Source of the DNA: Ilex aquifolium
Lineage: Eukaryota > Streptophyta > Magnoliopsida > Aquifoliales > Aquifoliaceae
DNA: 64,000 bases
NCBI GenBank assembly: GCA_951799425.1
Contig: OX637394.1
Coordinates: forward strand, 34,260,001 to 34,324,000
Reading direction: 5' to 3'
Numbering within the stretch: the stretch's first letter is position 1; each line of letters opens with the position of its first letter. Below are positions 1 through 10,528 of the stretch, piece after piece. The translations under genes and the position numbers were made by a program. The notes beneath the pieces are model-generated. The model was not told where the DNA came from, made no database searches, and saw only the letters and a program-made list of their open reading frames with translations.

Positions 1-497
1 ATTCCTGGGCTCGAATTTTATTTGATCCTGGTACTACTCATTCATTTATACGCACCGCATATGCTCTCAATTTGGGATTGGAATTTGGGAAGCTAGAACA
101 TGCCTTGAGTATTGACATGCCTAGGGGAGAACGGTTGGATACTCAAAGGGTGTGTCGAGGTTGTGTACTTCGAATTGGGGAACAAGAATTAATTGTAGAC
201 TTGGTTGCATTAGACATGAAGGGGTATGATATAATATTTGGGATGGACTTGTTGTCCAATTTTCGTGCGGTGATGGATTGTTTCCGTAAGCGGATTTCAT
301 TTCAATTACCGGGAGGGGTAGTTTTCAGTTTCATGAATGATCGGACTTCTTCCCATCCATTTCCTACTACGGGTAGTAGATTTTTGAAAGCTAAGGCGGG
401 GAGTCATTTGAGTTTCTTAGCTAGCTTGATGGGAGATGATCGGGATAGATCCCAATCGGGTATGGTATTGATAGTATCAGATTTTCCGGATGTCTTC
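1..497 (+). pseudogene. Tekay copy A: gag-pol fragment, aspartic protease region
   Basis: This is the protease segment of a Ty3/Gypsy chromovirus polyprotein, cut off on the left by the window edge. The open frame starts at base 3 and stays open to 497. The retropepsin active-site region is at 18-50, where the usual D-T/S-G triad reads D-P-G (24-32), followed by HSFI. A second conserved protease strand (VLDMKGYDIIFGMDLL type) lies near 215-255. The frame runs in register into the pol segment at 2364, so gag, protease and pol were one frame before an LTR inserted at 498. The closest relative in the window is copy C (33980-34499). The protease would cut the gag-pol polyprotein in virus-like particles. 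It is fossil because of the insertion and the downstream stops. Confidence 0.85.
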
Positions 498-2363
498 TGA
501 TTGATTGGAAAACGTTGTTGTTTCCTAACCCCTAAACAGCACCCTCACCCTCAATGTGTGTATGTGGCTTATAATGATGGGGGAGTGTCACTCTCCCTCC
601 GGATAATGCAAGAGATATAGGAGCAACAACAAATGTGAATGGAAATGTGGAATGAACAAAATAGATGGAATGAGATGCGGTGTGCACAAAAATGCTCCCC
701 AATCGAAAGGAGTCTTTTGTGGTCGTGTGTTTTACTTGGAAAATATTCCGAGGTCGTCTCCTCAGGGAAGGAAAGGGAGTTTTGTGAAAGTGATTTTGCA
801 AAAGTGAAAAGAAAGTGTAAAATCTTGTATTTGAGTTTTGTGTTTGGTTTGTGAATGAAAATGCAAATAAAGCAAGTGTTGATTAACCACAAAGGTTCAC
901 TCAAATGGGAATGTCAAGCCAACTCAAAGCCTTCCTCCGATTGAGCATGAATGAACGATTGATTCGGGGGAAACTAGGGACGAGATTGGTGAGTAATCTA
1001 AGCATAAAACTGTGACTAGGCCTACGGAATATCAAAGGCTCACCAACTCATCCACTCTCAACCCCGTCAAACCGAACCATTTGACTCAAAAGGGAGGAAA
1101 GAAGAAGAGTTGAAATGGAATCCCCAAGAGGAATTTACCCTTGGATTAACCAACTTAAATCCTAGCTAATCATACATAAAAATGAAAGACAAGCATAATG
1201 TAAAGACATATAATGAAGACATGAAGCATGAAAATTAACTTACAACAAGAAATCTAAAGCTATGAAGAGAAATATTCAAAACCCATTTTAAACTAAAAAT
1301 GAAGAACTTGAAAGCATAAATGGTGAAATGAAGAACATGTAATTAACTTACAATATACTTGAAATAAAGGAAATTACAATGTAAGAAATGAAGATTACAA
1401 GAGGAATGTAGCTTACAACAATGACATGGATGAAGAAAATGCAAAAACGAAATTACTATTCATCATCTTCAACCTTGGAGCTTTCTACATCTACTCCTAA
1501 GCTTAGGTAGCCAACTCCCCATACAATGTGTAATGCTCAATGTATGGAGTGTAGAGACATGTATTTTCGTGCATGGTGGTCCCCCCAAGGTGTGTGCAAA
1601 GCCTCCCATCAAGAGGGGGTTGAGTTGATGAGTCTTGACAGGCTAGCCTGCAACCCCATATGGCAGCCCACTTCTCTCTCCTCTTCATTCAATGCCAAGC
1701 CTCCAAAGTCTTCCATTTGTGTAAGGGAGGCATGGTTGTAGGGATAAAATGTCAGGCTAGGCGTGGGAGAAGTGTAGGTGGGACCCCTAAGCAAGTGGAG
1801 CAAGAAAGAAGTCGTTCTGGGCACTTCTGGGCAATCAGCTACCGGTAGCTCGGCGGTAGCAGCAACTCCAGAAGCAATCGGCTACCGGTAGTAATGCGGT
1901 ATCTGGCTTTGCTGGACCAGTTTTGGTAGAATCGGCATAACTCTTGATCTATCCGTTGGATTGAGCTGAAATTTTGACACAATACAGAAGATATCCAGGT
2001 CTACAACTTTCATGTTTTTAGCTTTCCCATATTCTGAGTAGATCATGGTCAACATGGAGGAAAACCGAGGCTCTGCTTCCAAATGATGTAGCTGCTGGCG
2101 TTTTTGTTCCCAAGCACCAATACCTCCTTAATTTCTTCACTTTTAAGCCTCCAAATCTTCATGTAATGTGTCCATGCCTTTACCACACATTCATACTAGT
2201 TGCAAGGTCCTAAAATCCATGTTTTAAGCTATAAAAACATGCAACATCAATGATTCAACATTATTTATAAATCGGCTAACCCGAAGTACTTAAATGCAAA
2301 AGTTGAGTTAAAATGCATGTAATGAGGCCTTGATATATGCAATATTATGTGCTCATCATCTTC
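493..2363 (-). mobile_element. Solo LTR H1 with target site duplication (LTR 498-2358)
   Basis: A 1861-bp sequence starts TGATTGATTGG and ends GTGCTCATCA. It is flanked by the 5-bp direct repeat TCTTC (493-497 and 2359-2363) and interrupts an otherwise continuous gag-pol frame. The TG...CA ends, the target duplication and the lack of any internal region make it a solo LTR. Its orientation is taken as minus, because the plus-strand text aligns with the plus-strand text of the LTRs of minus-strand elements F and G (for example the block GGTCGTCTCCTCAGGGA at 752-768). A pair of ACCGGT-cored palindromes lies at 1837-1891. The ORFs within it look like chance. Two other copies of the family are at 34500-36385 (opposite orientation) and 52844-54714. 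Confidence 0.9.
1837..1891. promoter_or_regulatory. Palindrome cluster in U3 of LTR H1
   Basis: Two perfect palindromes, AGCTACCGGTAGCT (1837-1850) and CTACCGGTAG (1882-1891), are separated by a spacer containing ACTCCAG. Similar ACCGGT-cored clusters are in the other two H LTRs and in the LTRs of elements F, G and Tekay-2. A role as a transcription-factor site is inferred from recurrence only. Confidence 0.5.
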
Positions 2364-5228
2364 CCAGATGAACTACCCGGGTTACCACTACAGGGAGAGA
2401 TTGAGTTTACGATTGATCTCTATCCGGGAACCGAACCCATTTCCATTGCTCCTGATAGAATGGCACCTTTGGAGTTGAAGGAGCTAAGGAAGCAGTTGGA
2501 TCATTTGTTGGCTATTGGGTTTATCCGTTTAAGTACTTCACCTTGGGGAGCCCCCGTCCTCTTTGTGAAGAAGCATGATGAAACGCTTCGGTTATGCACG
2601 GATTATCGAAGGTTGAATGGAGTTACAGTGAAGAATAAATACTCATTGCCACGAATTAATGATTTTTTCGATCAGTTGAGAGGTTCTACGTATTACTCGA
2701 AGATTGAAATTTGTACAGGGTATCATCAACTGCGGATCAAGGAGGAGGATATTCCTAAGACAGCTTTTCGTACTCGGTATGGTCATTTCGAATATACGGT
2801 GATGCCGTTCGGATTGACTAATGCTCCATCAGCCTTTATGGATCTGATGCATAGGGTATTTCGGCCGTATCTAGATCAGTTTGTCATTGTGTTTATTGAT
2901 GACATATTGATTTATTCACGGACACAAGGGGAACATGAACGCCATCTCTCGATTGTGCTACAGACATTGAGAGAGCATAATTTGTATGCTAAGATGAGTA
3001 AGTGCGAGTTCTGGATGAAAGAAGTGAAATTCCTTGGCCATGTTATGTCAGAACAGGGTGTAGCGGTTGACCCCGCAAAGATTGAAGCAGTGATAAAGTG
3101 GGAACCACCGAAGAATGTGACCGAAGTACGTAGTTTCCAGGACTTAGCGGGCTACTACCGGAGGTTTGTGGAAGGGTTCTCCAAGCTAGCAATGCCGATG
3201 AATCGCCATACAAATAAGGGGGAAAAATTCTTGTGGACTCAAGCGTGTGAACTAGCCTTTCACACCTTGAAGGAAAGGTTAACGACCGGTCCTGTTCTCA
3301 TTATTCGAAGTAGTGGGGAAGGATGCGATGTGTACACCGATGCTTCGTTACGAGGTTTGGGATGTGTGCTAATGCAAGGAGGTAAGGTAGTTGCTTATGG
3401 CTCGAGGCAACTCAAGACTCGTGAGCAGAACTATCCCACTCACGACTTGGAGCTTGTCGCTGTGGTTTTTGCTCTTAAGTTGTGGAGGTGTTACTTATAT
3501 GGGGAAAAGTTTCAAGTGTTTTCCGATCATAAGAGCCTGAAGTATATATTCACACAGAAAGACTTGAATCTTCGGCAAAGAAGGTGGATTGAGTATTTAG
3601 AAGACTATAATTTCACACTCAACTACCACCCGGGGAAGGCTAATGTAGTCGCAGATGCACTTAGCAGAAAGTCTCGGGGTGAACTCAATGTTCTTGCAAG
3701 TAAATGGAAGATGAGGGATACCCTTGGAGACTATGATCTATGGGTTGGAGAAGATAGATCTCGGCCCTTCCTATTCAACCGTGTAGCCCAACCTACCCTC
3801 CAACGTAGGGTTGTGGAGTTACAATGCTTGGATCCTGACTTAGAGTCGATTCGAGCTAAATTGGAAAATGGGGAAATAGTGGAAGGTTGGACTTTGAGAA
3901 ATGGAGAACTGAGATATAGGGAGAGGCTATGTGTCCCAGATGATTCGTCCCTAAAGGAGGAGATACTTGGGGAGTGTCATCGCTCTAAGCTTGCTATCCA
4001 CCCCGGTGGCACAAAAATGTATAGAGACATGAAGCGTCAATTTTAGTGGAAGGGAATGAAGAAGGATGTGGCAAGGTTCATAACATGATGTGCAGTATGT
4101 CAGCAAGTAAAGATTGAACATCAGAAACCCGGAGGATTACTACAGTCCTTGCCTATTCCATAATGGAAGTGGGATCACATCACCATGGATTTCGTGTCAG
4201 GCTTTCCACGGACTTCACGAGGACATAATGCCGTATGGGTCATTGTTGATAGACTCACCAAGTCCGCTCATTTCTTGGGTATGAAGACCACGGACACATT
4301 CGAGACTTTGAGCAAGTTCTATATCCGTGAGATTGTTAGGTTGCACGAAGTTCCGCTCTCTATTGTGTCGGATCGTGATTCTCAGTTTGTGGCGCGGTTC
4401 TGGCAAAGACTACACCAAGCTATGGGGACAGAGTTACATTTCAGCACAACTTTTCATCCCCAAATGGATGGCCAATCCTAGAGGGTGATACAGATTGTGG
4501 AAGACATGTTACGTGCTTGCGTGTTGGATTTCAAGGGAAGCTGGAGTGAGCATTTGCTGTTGGTGGAATTTGCATATAACAACAGCTATCAGGCAAGTAT
4601 TGGAATGGCTTCGGATGAGGCACTATATGGAAGGCCATGTAGGTCCTCGACCCGTTGGCTTGAAGCGGGGAAGAGTAGCTTATTTGGGCCGGAGATCGTG
4701 CGGGAGACTATGGAGAAGATTCAACTTATCCGGGAGAGGCTACGCACGACACAAAGTAGACAGAAAAGCTATGCGGATCGAAGACGGAGACCATTGGAAT
4801 TCCAAGAGGGGGACTATGTGTTCCTGAAGGTGTCACCCAAAAAGGGAGTGTTTAGATTCGGCAAGAAGGGAAAGTTAGCGCCAAGGTATACCGGGCCATT
4901 TGAAGTGATCAAAGTTGTGGGCAAAGCGGCGTATCAGTTACGGTTACCAGATCAGTTGTCCGGGGTACATGACGTGTTCCATGTGTCGATGCTGAGGAAG
5001 TGTAAATTGGATACAACGCTGGTCGCGGACTTGGAAGATATAGAAGTTCAAGATGGAGCAACATATGAAGAACAACCGGTGAAGATTCTTGATGCCAAGG
5101 AGAAGGTGCTTCGCAACAAAGTAATCAAATTGGTGAAAGTCTTGTGGCAACATCATGGGGTGGAGCAAGCTACCTGGGAACCCGAGCTGGAGATGCGAGA
5201 GAAGTACCCTCATTTGTTCGCTACTTAA
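2359..5228 (+). pseudogene. Tekay copy A: pol (RT, RNase H, integrase, chromodomain), broken
   Basis: This is the pol part of a Tekay/Del-type chromovirus, continuing the frame of 1-497 after the H1 insertion. Reverse transcriptase spans about 2500-3080, with the catalytic motif FIDDILIYS near 2895. RNase H follows (VYTDAS near 3330). The integrase zinc-binding His/Cys segment is near 3975-4110, and the integrase core starts with [10 protein letters not shown] near 4185. A C-terminal chromodomain-like end (VLWQHHGVEQATWEPE) finishes at KYPHLFAT. All segments share one frame, but stops interrupt it at 4044-4046, 4086-4088, 4161-4163 and 4479-4481. The last replaces the catalytic glutamate of the integrase core, so the copy cannot encode a working integrase. 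It is followed 25 bp later by a polypurine tract and the 3' LTR. Confidence 0.92.
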
Positions 5229-5253
5229 GGTAAGTTTCGAGGACGAAACTTTC

Positions 5254-5269
5254 TTTAAGGGGGGTGGAT
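5254..5269 (+). other. Polypurine tract of Tekay copy A
   Basis: TTTAAGGGGGGTGGAT sits directly before the LTR start TGTAAACCCCC. It is the expected plus-strand priming site of a Ty3/Gypsy element and recurs before every Tekay LTR in the window. Confidence 0.85.
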
Positions 5270-5424
5270 TGTAAACCCCCACACTCTTATCTTTATATAG
5301 CAAGTAATTATTTTTGAAAATACTAACATAGGTGATGAGGTATGCATGAACCCTATAAATTGTAATAGTAGGAATAAATATTAGGGAGGCAAATTGATTG
5401 TGAAACTTAATTTTTGGAGGTGTT
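5270..5424 (+). mobile_element. Tekay LTR1a, first part (split by element E)
   Basis: The first 155 bp of a Tekay LTR begin TGTAAACCCCCACACTC. They match the starts of the complete LTRs at 30435 and 39275. The LTR is cut at the target duplication GTGTT (5420-5424) by the Athila-type element E and resumes at 19750 with GTGTTTAAGGTTG. CTATAAATTG near 5356 resembles a TATA box but lies very close to the LTR edge. Confidence 0.88.
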
Positions 5425-6720
5425 TGATCTTGATCCGAAATGTGTACACGCAAGTGCAGGCGGTCAAGCTGTAGTAATAATGGTTTGAGTCCGGAGTCGA
5501 ATGCATATGGAACTTTTGTTGATATTTCTGAGGTAAGCAGTGGTAGAGACCTATTGATTGTAACCCTTGAGATTTGCTGTGAGATATGAGTTTTCCTGGA
5601 CAGAATATAAGATTCTTTCCAAGAGGATTTTCTTAACAAAACAGGAGATAAGTGCTAATTAAAAAGAGTCACTCTTTAGTGCAAGGATCTGGACATGTAG
5701 TTAGTTATCCTGTTTGTCATAATTGTGCTTGATAACTCAATTAACTCCCGTGTCAACAGCAAGTTAATCAGAAGATAAAGATGGATTGTGAGAGTTAAGA
5801 ACATGATTCCGATGTCTTTCTAGAAGTTTACAAGAATTGCCTGTGCCGAGATTTAACCCGTCTACAAACAAGCAAGTGTTTCTACAAGACATCCAATCAT
5901 GATATTAATATTTCATTCTTTAAATGAAGTACAATAAGGGGGAGGATTGAAGGGTAGTCATGAGGATCTAGCCGGGGTACTTGCCTTGAACTGATAAGTC
6001 TTTCTATGCAAGAGTCATCTGTGTCATAGAAAGAGCCCACAGTTATACAAAGTACCTTAGCTTTGCTAGATGCAATCAATCATCCAATAACAAGAAGAAA
6101 TAAACGTTAAGCATAAAAACAATGCACAAATATGATTCCCGGAGAACTTATACATGCCCTTCTCCTCTTACTAAAGAGTGAATGAGAAACTACTCACTCT
6201 TCATGGCTTGGGTAAAGCTAGAAAAGTGAGTGATGCTCATCCCTCCAAGTAGAGAACTTAAAAGATAAAGTAACAACAAACATGGAGCCAATCTTTAACA
6301 AAGAATGGGTGAATCACGTTCCACCCTTCACGGCTTTGGTAAAGCTCTAGAAAAGTGGAAGAGTTTCACTCTTCTAAGAAAGAAAGAAGCTCAAGCAATG
6401 GAAGTGAAATGCATGAACAATAAAAGTAGAAGAAAGCTAGTCACATTTGGAGGGTGGCTTCCTCAACCAAGAATTGGAGGGTTGCTTCCTCAACCAAAAG
6501 ATGAACTATCTCCCTTCTATGCATGTAAAATGAAAGCATAAGCATAAGCATAAGCATAAAACTACTTTGATAACAAGCTAGAGATGTTGGACTAAAGCCA
6601 AACTAATCTCTAAGATAAAGACTTCATACAAGGAAAATAAACTAAATCTACAATGTGAGTGGGAGTCTAAGCCTCCATCAACTATTCTACTTGGCTCTCT
6701 CAGCTCTCCAACAAGGGGAG

Positions 6721-6728
6721 TATTTATA
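6721..6728 (-). promoter_or_regulatory. TATA box of element E LTR
   Basis: The minus strand reads CTTGCCTATAAATACTCCCC, a canonical plant TATA box. Transcription would run leftward. The palindrome cluster at 6808-7174 lies upstream of it. The equivalent in the second LTR copy is 19334-19341. Confidence 0.75.
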
Positions 6729-6807
6729 GGCAAGAGGAGGAGAAGGAATAGTGTTTGCCGCCCAAGTCCAAGTGAAAAGCCAACCACTCTGCTGCCAGTC
6801 TGTGGAG

Positions 6808-7174
6808 AACGTTCAAACGTGAGTTGGCGTTCGAACGTTCTTTCTGTTTTTGCACTAAGGGCGTTCGAACGTTGACTGCCATTCGAACGTTTCTTCTGTT
6901 TTTGCACTAAGAGCGTTCGAACGCCAGATGTGTTCTGACCCTTTCACTCGAGTGGTTTGTTGGTCTTCTGTGAAGTTCAGTTCCAACTCTATGTAGTAGT
7001 CTGGTCTTCAATCAACTCAAGTGCACGTTCGAACGTGAGTTGGCGTTCGAACGTGACACTCAAGTGCTTCAGAGCTTTAGTCTTCTTTCCTCACTGCAAC
7101 ACGCCTTCTCTTAGCAGTTGAGTCTACTACAGTGTAATTTGGACGTTCGAACGTGAGTTGGCGTTCGAACGTTT
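6808..7174. promoter_or_regulatory. TTCGAA palindrome cluster in U3 of E
   Basis: Repeated CGTTCGAACG-type palindromes occur, often as pairs with an 18-bp period (AACGTTCGAACGTGAGTTGG then the next copy). They lie near 6808-6840, 6870-6925, 7025-7055 and 7142-7174. Some have decayed by one base (TTCAAA, ATTCGAA). The same motif pair recurs upstream of the env-like ORF at 10529-10814. Function as U3 enhancer sites is inferred. Confidence 0.6.
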
Positions 7175-7357
7175 TGGCTGTTCTCCAAAGCTTCTCCAAT
7201 TTTGGGCTCTAATGTGCTGGTGTTGCATCCAAGTGTGGTACTTGTTGTTCTTGGGTCCTTGTCCAGTTTAGGGCCTAAAATGACATCACTTAAACTCCAT
7301 CAAAGTACAATTAGTCTTAAAACGGCATAGTAATATGCTAATTTTAAGTGCTAATCA

Positions 7358-7370
7358 CACTCCCCAACCT
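7358..7370 (-). other. Polypurine tract of element E
   Basis: The minus strand reads AGGTTGGGGAGTG, directly abutting the 3' LTR. This is the plus-strand primer site of element E and fixes its orientation as minus. Confidence 0.8.
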
Positions 7371-7372
7371 AA

Positions 7373-7395
7373 ATATTGCTAGTCTCTAGTAATAT
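7373..7395 (-). other. Stem-loop next to the polypurine tract of E
   Basis: An inverted repeat has arms ATATTGCTAG and CTAGTAATAT around the loop TCT, with one mismatch in ten pairs. Elements F (43568-43589) and G (61837-61858) have a stem-loop at the same place with arms TTTTGCTA and TAGCAAAA. Conservation of position and pairing suggests a structured RNA or DNA element. Confidence 0.55.
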
Positions 7396-9188
7396 AAAAA
7401 AAAAGAGAAAAATTTACTCCTAATGCCATTTTCGTAGGTCATCCGGTTGCATTTAGCTTATGCAACAAGCCGTTGAACCACTAGGTTTACCCTAGCGGAC
7501 GAGTGTTGTCTCGTGAGGGTTTCCAGGGAAGCTACCCACAAACTTCAGTTGAACAGATGTGCATAGGAGAGTGCTGATTAAAGTAAATTAGCATCATGGT
7601 CGTTGGGACACCAGATTCTCAATTTTGACTTATATCACACATGTCCTTATTTCACAGGTATTCATTCTATGCAAAAATTATCATTTGTTACATTGGTATT
7701 TGAAATTCTCAATGCATTAGGAATGATCATTCAAGCAACAGGAATTGTTATATAACAAATACTCCCTTTTACCACCTTCCATGGATAGTTTCGATTTCAC
7801 AAACCTCACGTAGTATACCCTCAGCAAAAGTCCACTCTGATTATGGTGAATTGTTTCTCATAGATCATGTGATCAGAAGATGGCCAATCGAAAAATCACA
7901 TGCACAATTAGGAAAGGAGTGAAATTTTAAAGAAGCAACTACTTATGTTTGGCATAATCTCATGGAAGAATATTGACGCAATTTAAAGAAATGCTATTTA
8001 CCATATCCTAATTTTGATTAACAACACATGCATGTAACAGACTTGAAATCAATTAGGGTTTTTCATAGGTTGTAGCGTGGCCAGAGTTCAGTGGCTAACG
8101 AAACGACGTCAGGGATTTTCAAAAGCTATCTTTTGTTTACGTATTGTAGCACACCTCTTTCTAACTTTTTGATATTTCGCCTAGAGATGACATTTCTTTC
8201 TTTCACTTTTCTCATTTTTTACTTTCTTGGCAAGTTCTTGCCTTTTTGCTTCTTTTCTGTTTCAATTGTTCCAATCAACTCTTCTTGGATGATAATCTCG
8301 AATGCTTCTTTTTCTTTTCCTTTTTCTGTATCATATTACAAAGAGGATGTAAGAAAATTAGATAGCCAAGGTATGTCAAGTATGTTTTCCTGTGGATTGG
8401 TAATCATATAGGTTTATCAAAGAAAAATTCATACATTGATGGCTCAAACATGGCTAATCAAGGGATAAATTTTGTCAAAGAAAGGTCTAAGGCTCAATAT
8501 TATATCAAAGATGGCCTAAGATCATTTCTCAAGCATGTGCACATGTATGTGTTGTATGCGATGGTTCCTTGTGGGATATGTCAATAGATCACTTTTAAGT
8601 GCGTCAATCAAAGCAAGGTTAATGAGATCATTAAAAAATTGAGAGTGAAAAAGAATTTACTTGAGTAAACATCGATTGTCTCTCGAAAGCATCGTTAGGT
8701 TCGAAACTCACCCTGGTGTTCTTTGTTATCTCCACTGTGTATGTCGGGTTTTCCAGGGGGTATTGGTTATATACCAATTCCATTTTTGAGTCAGATCTTC
8801 CTGTACTTTTAAAATAACAAATATCGATGTACATATGACAACTTAAGTATAGAGAGAATACCAATTTTTTTCAAGAAATGTGGTTATAAGTCTCGGTTGA
8901 TAAATTGAGGTGTCAAACCGATCATGTGCCTATTTACTCTAGCAATCATTCTTAACATCCACATTTGTTCCATCACATTTTTATTTTATGCTAAATCTAC
9001 AAATGCATTTAAAACAAATAAAAGTGATGAATGGGACCACTCATTTCTCAAAATATCATCTTTTAATATCAACGGTTCGATTCATTCACAATCACACAAA
9101 AACTTACAACTATCAAAGAAGAAATTCATAAAAAGAAGTACTTTAAACAAAAATAAAAAACAAGAACAAGAACAGGGATCCCTCTCTC
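7396..9188 (-). other. Non-coding 3' region of element E
   Basis: About 1.8 kb between the env-like ORF and the 3' LTR holds no supported gene. The plus ORF at 8091-8411 is a T-rich reading of low-complexity DNA. The segment around 8450-8720 (AAAGGTCTAAGGCTCAA, then ATGGCCTAA) resembles 45840-46100 in element F, where it lies on the other side of the env-like ORF. Confidence 0.6.
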
Positions 9189-10301
9189 TCACTCTCCTCC
9201 TTGTGCACCATCTCCACCAGGTTCTCCATGTCCACCATGTCCACCCCTCATAAGCCTAAGGATCTCATCCTGCTTAGCTTCAATGCTAAGCATGATGTCC
9301 CGTAAGGAGCGTCGGGTGCTGGTGCTAGGGCCTTCCTCTGGTGGCTGATCTCTCTCTACCTCCATCTCTCTCTCCTCCTCTGCATCAAGTTCCTCTTGTA
9401 CCTCATCCACTCCGTGGGTGGGTGGCATTTCTTGTTTGACTGCCGGGCCGCCACTATGACTTTGACTCCTTCGAAAGGATGCCTTGTTCAGTGGCCCCAT
9501 TGGCTTTTGGATTTCCATATCGGGTTTCACCTTGACCCCATGGTCTTTGCACAGTTCTGTCACTAGAGTGCCGAAGGGAAGCGAATTCCTCTTCACATCA
9601 CACCCCTTTTTCATTTCTGTCAAAATTAGGGAGGGGAGATCAATGTTTTGCCCTTTTCCAATCGCATACAACAACCGGGCCATGTTAGGTAAAATTTCAT
9701 TCTTTCTTCCTATGGCAGCGAAGTTGGACACCGCAATCAAATTTAACATTTTGTATTTGTCGGTGAGCTCCCCTTGTCTAAAAAATTTCTTCCCAGTCCA
9801 CGAAAAATTGGGTACTCCAGTCAGTTCCTTCCCCACTTCATTCATCGCCACATTCTTCCTTGGGGGATAAGTGGGATTTGGAACCCGAGGCACTTCTTGC
9901 CTTACCCCCCAAATATAATTTTTATCAACGTCCACATGGACTCCCCTTACATATGTTCGAATTTCCCCGTCGATGATCTCGGCGTTGGAGTAAAACTCCC
10001 GCACCAAGTCGACTACGGCCTCACCGTCGTTCCTCAAATAAAACAACCACCCTCTCCTCTCCATCTCCACAAAGATCCCCAACTCCGCAAAATCAGCCAA
10101 AATCACATCTCTTTCACAAACAATGGCTTTGTTTTGGTAGAAATTTTCATACCTGTTAGCTTTCAGAGCTGTGGGGAATCGATTCTTGTCGTATCTCCTT
10201 GTGAGTGGTGGCATTCCTTCTCTCACCTCCACCACTTCTTCGACAAAATTAGGCTCTTGGGTGTTTGGGTTCCTCTTGGCAGGAAGCTTGACTCTTGGCA
10301 T
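9189..10301 (-). CDS. Env-position ORF of Athila-type element E (plant transposon protein domain)
   Basis: This uninterrupted 370-residue ORF lies downstream of pol on the element's strand, the position of the 'env-like' ORF of Athila elements. The N-terminus is basic (MPRVKLPAKR). The middle resembles the 'putative plant transposon protein' domain often annotated in plant genomes, with segments such as VREFYSNAEIIDG, RGVHVDVDKNYIWG and GPLNKASFRR. The C-terminus has an acidic stretch (EELDAEEEREMEVER), then IEAKQDEILRLMRGG and a Gly/His-rich end. I see no signal peptide or transmembrane helix, so an envelope role is not supported by sequence; function is unknown. Start choice: the first ATG after a 5' leader whose upstream DNA carries a TATA box (10511-10518) and U3-like palindromes. 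That it is intact while gag-pol of the same element is broken is notable. Confidence 0.8.
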   Translation of the reverse strand: MPRVKLPAKRNPNTQEPNFVEEVVEVREGMPPLTRRYDKNRFPTALKANRYENFYQNKAIVCERDVILADFAELGIFVEMERRGWLFYLRNDGEAVVDLVREFYSNAEIIDGEIRTYVRGVHVDVDKNYIWGVRQEVPRVPNPTYPPRKNVAMNEVGKELTGVPNFSWTGKKFFRQGELTDKYKMLNLIAVSNFAAIGRKNEILPNMARLLYAIGKGQNIDLPSLILTEMKKGCDVKRNSLPFGTLVTELCKDHGVKVKPDMEIQKPMGPLNKASFRRSQSHSGGPAVKQEMPPTHGVDEVQEELDAEEEREMEVERDQPPEEGPSTSTRRSLRDIMLSIEAKQDEILRLMRGGHGGHGEPGGDGAQGGE

Positions 10302-10510
10302 TTTTCGGTTTTTTAGTTGGAGGGTTTTGAAATCTTTGATTTCTTTGTGAAAATGGATCTTCTTGAAGTGGCAAATGTCTTGGGAGGGTTGATTTTTGGT
10401 GAAAATGGGGAATGGTTGGGGTTTTGGGGTCTGGGTAGTGAAGAATCTCCAAGGGTTTTTCGAGTTTTCAGAGGTTTTGGAGGGTTTTGAAATGAAGAAG
10501 GCGAACCAGG

Positions 10511-10518
10511 CTTTTATA
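10511..10518 (-). promoter_or_regulatory. Candidate internal TATA box upstream of the E env-like ORF
   Basis: The minus strand reads CAGGCTATAAAAGCCTGG, a good TATA box about 210 bp before the env-like ATG and just downstream of TTCGAA palindromes at 10529-10814. Use as an internal promoter is inferred. Confidence 0.6.
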
Positions 10519-10528
10519 GCCTGAGTCG

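Larger units (their letters stand above)
5425..7357 (-). mobile_element. Athila-type element E, 3' LTR
   Basis: A 1933-bp LTR starts TGATCTTGATCCG and ends GTGCTAATCA. It is preceded by the target duplication GTGTT and followed by a complementary polypurine tract, so on the minus strand it is the 3' LTR. A TATA box (TATAAATA on the minus strand, 6721-6728) puts U3 at 6730-7357 and R/U5 at 5425 to about 6700. TTCGAA-cored palindromes crowd U3 (6808-7174). A second copy at 18048-19749 differs by a small percentage by eye and by one 235-bp deletion. Confidence 0.9.

Noticed and set aside
5350..5366. TATA box of Tekay LTR1 (CTATAAATTG)
   Set aside because: It lies only about 85 bp from the LTR edge, leaving almost no U3. 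The chromovirus L promoter sits well inside its LTR, so this match is probably chance.
8091..8411. Possible small membrane protein (Phe/Leu-rich ORF)
   Set aside because: It lies in a T-rich non-coding part of element E, on the antisense strand, with no start context or conservation.
9484..10316. Plus-strand ORFs of 128 and 180 codons
   Set aside because: They are shadows of the env-like ORF on the minus strand.
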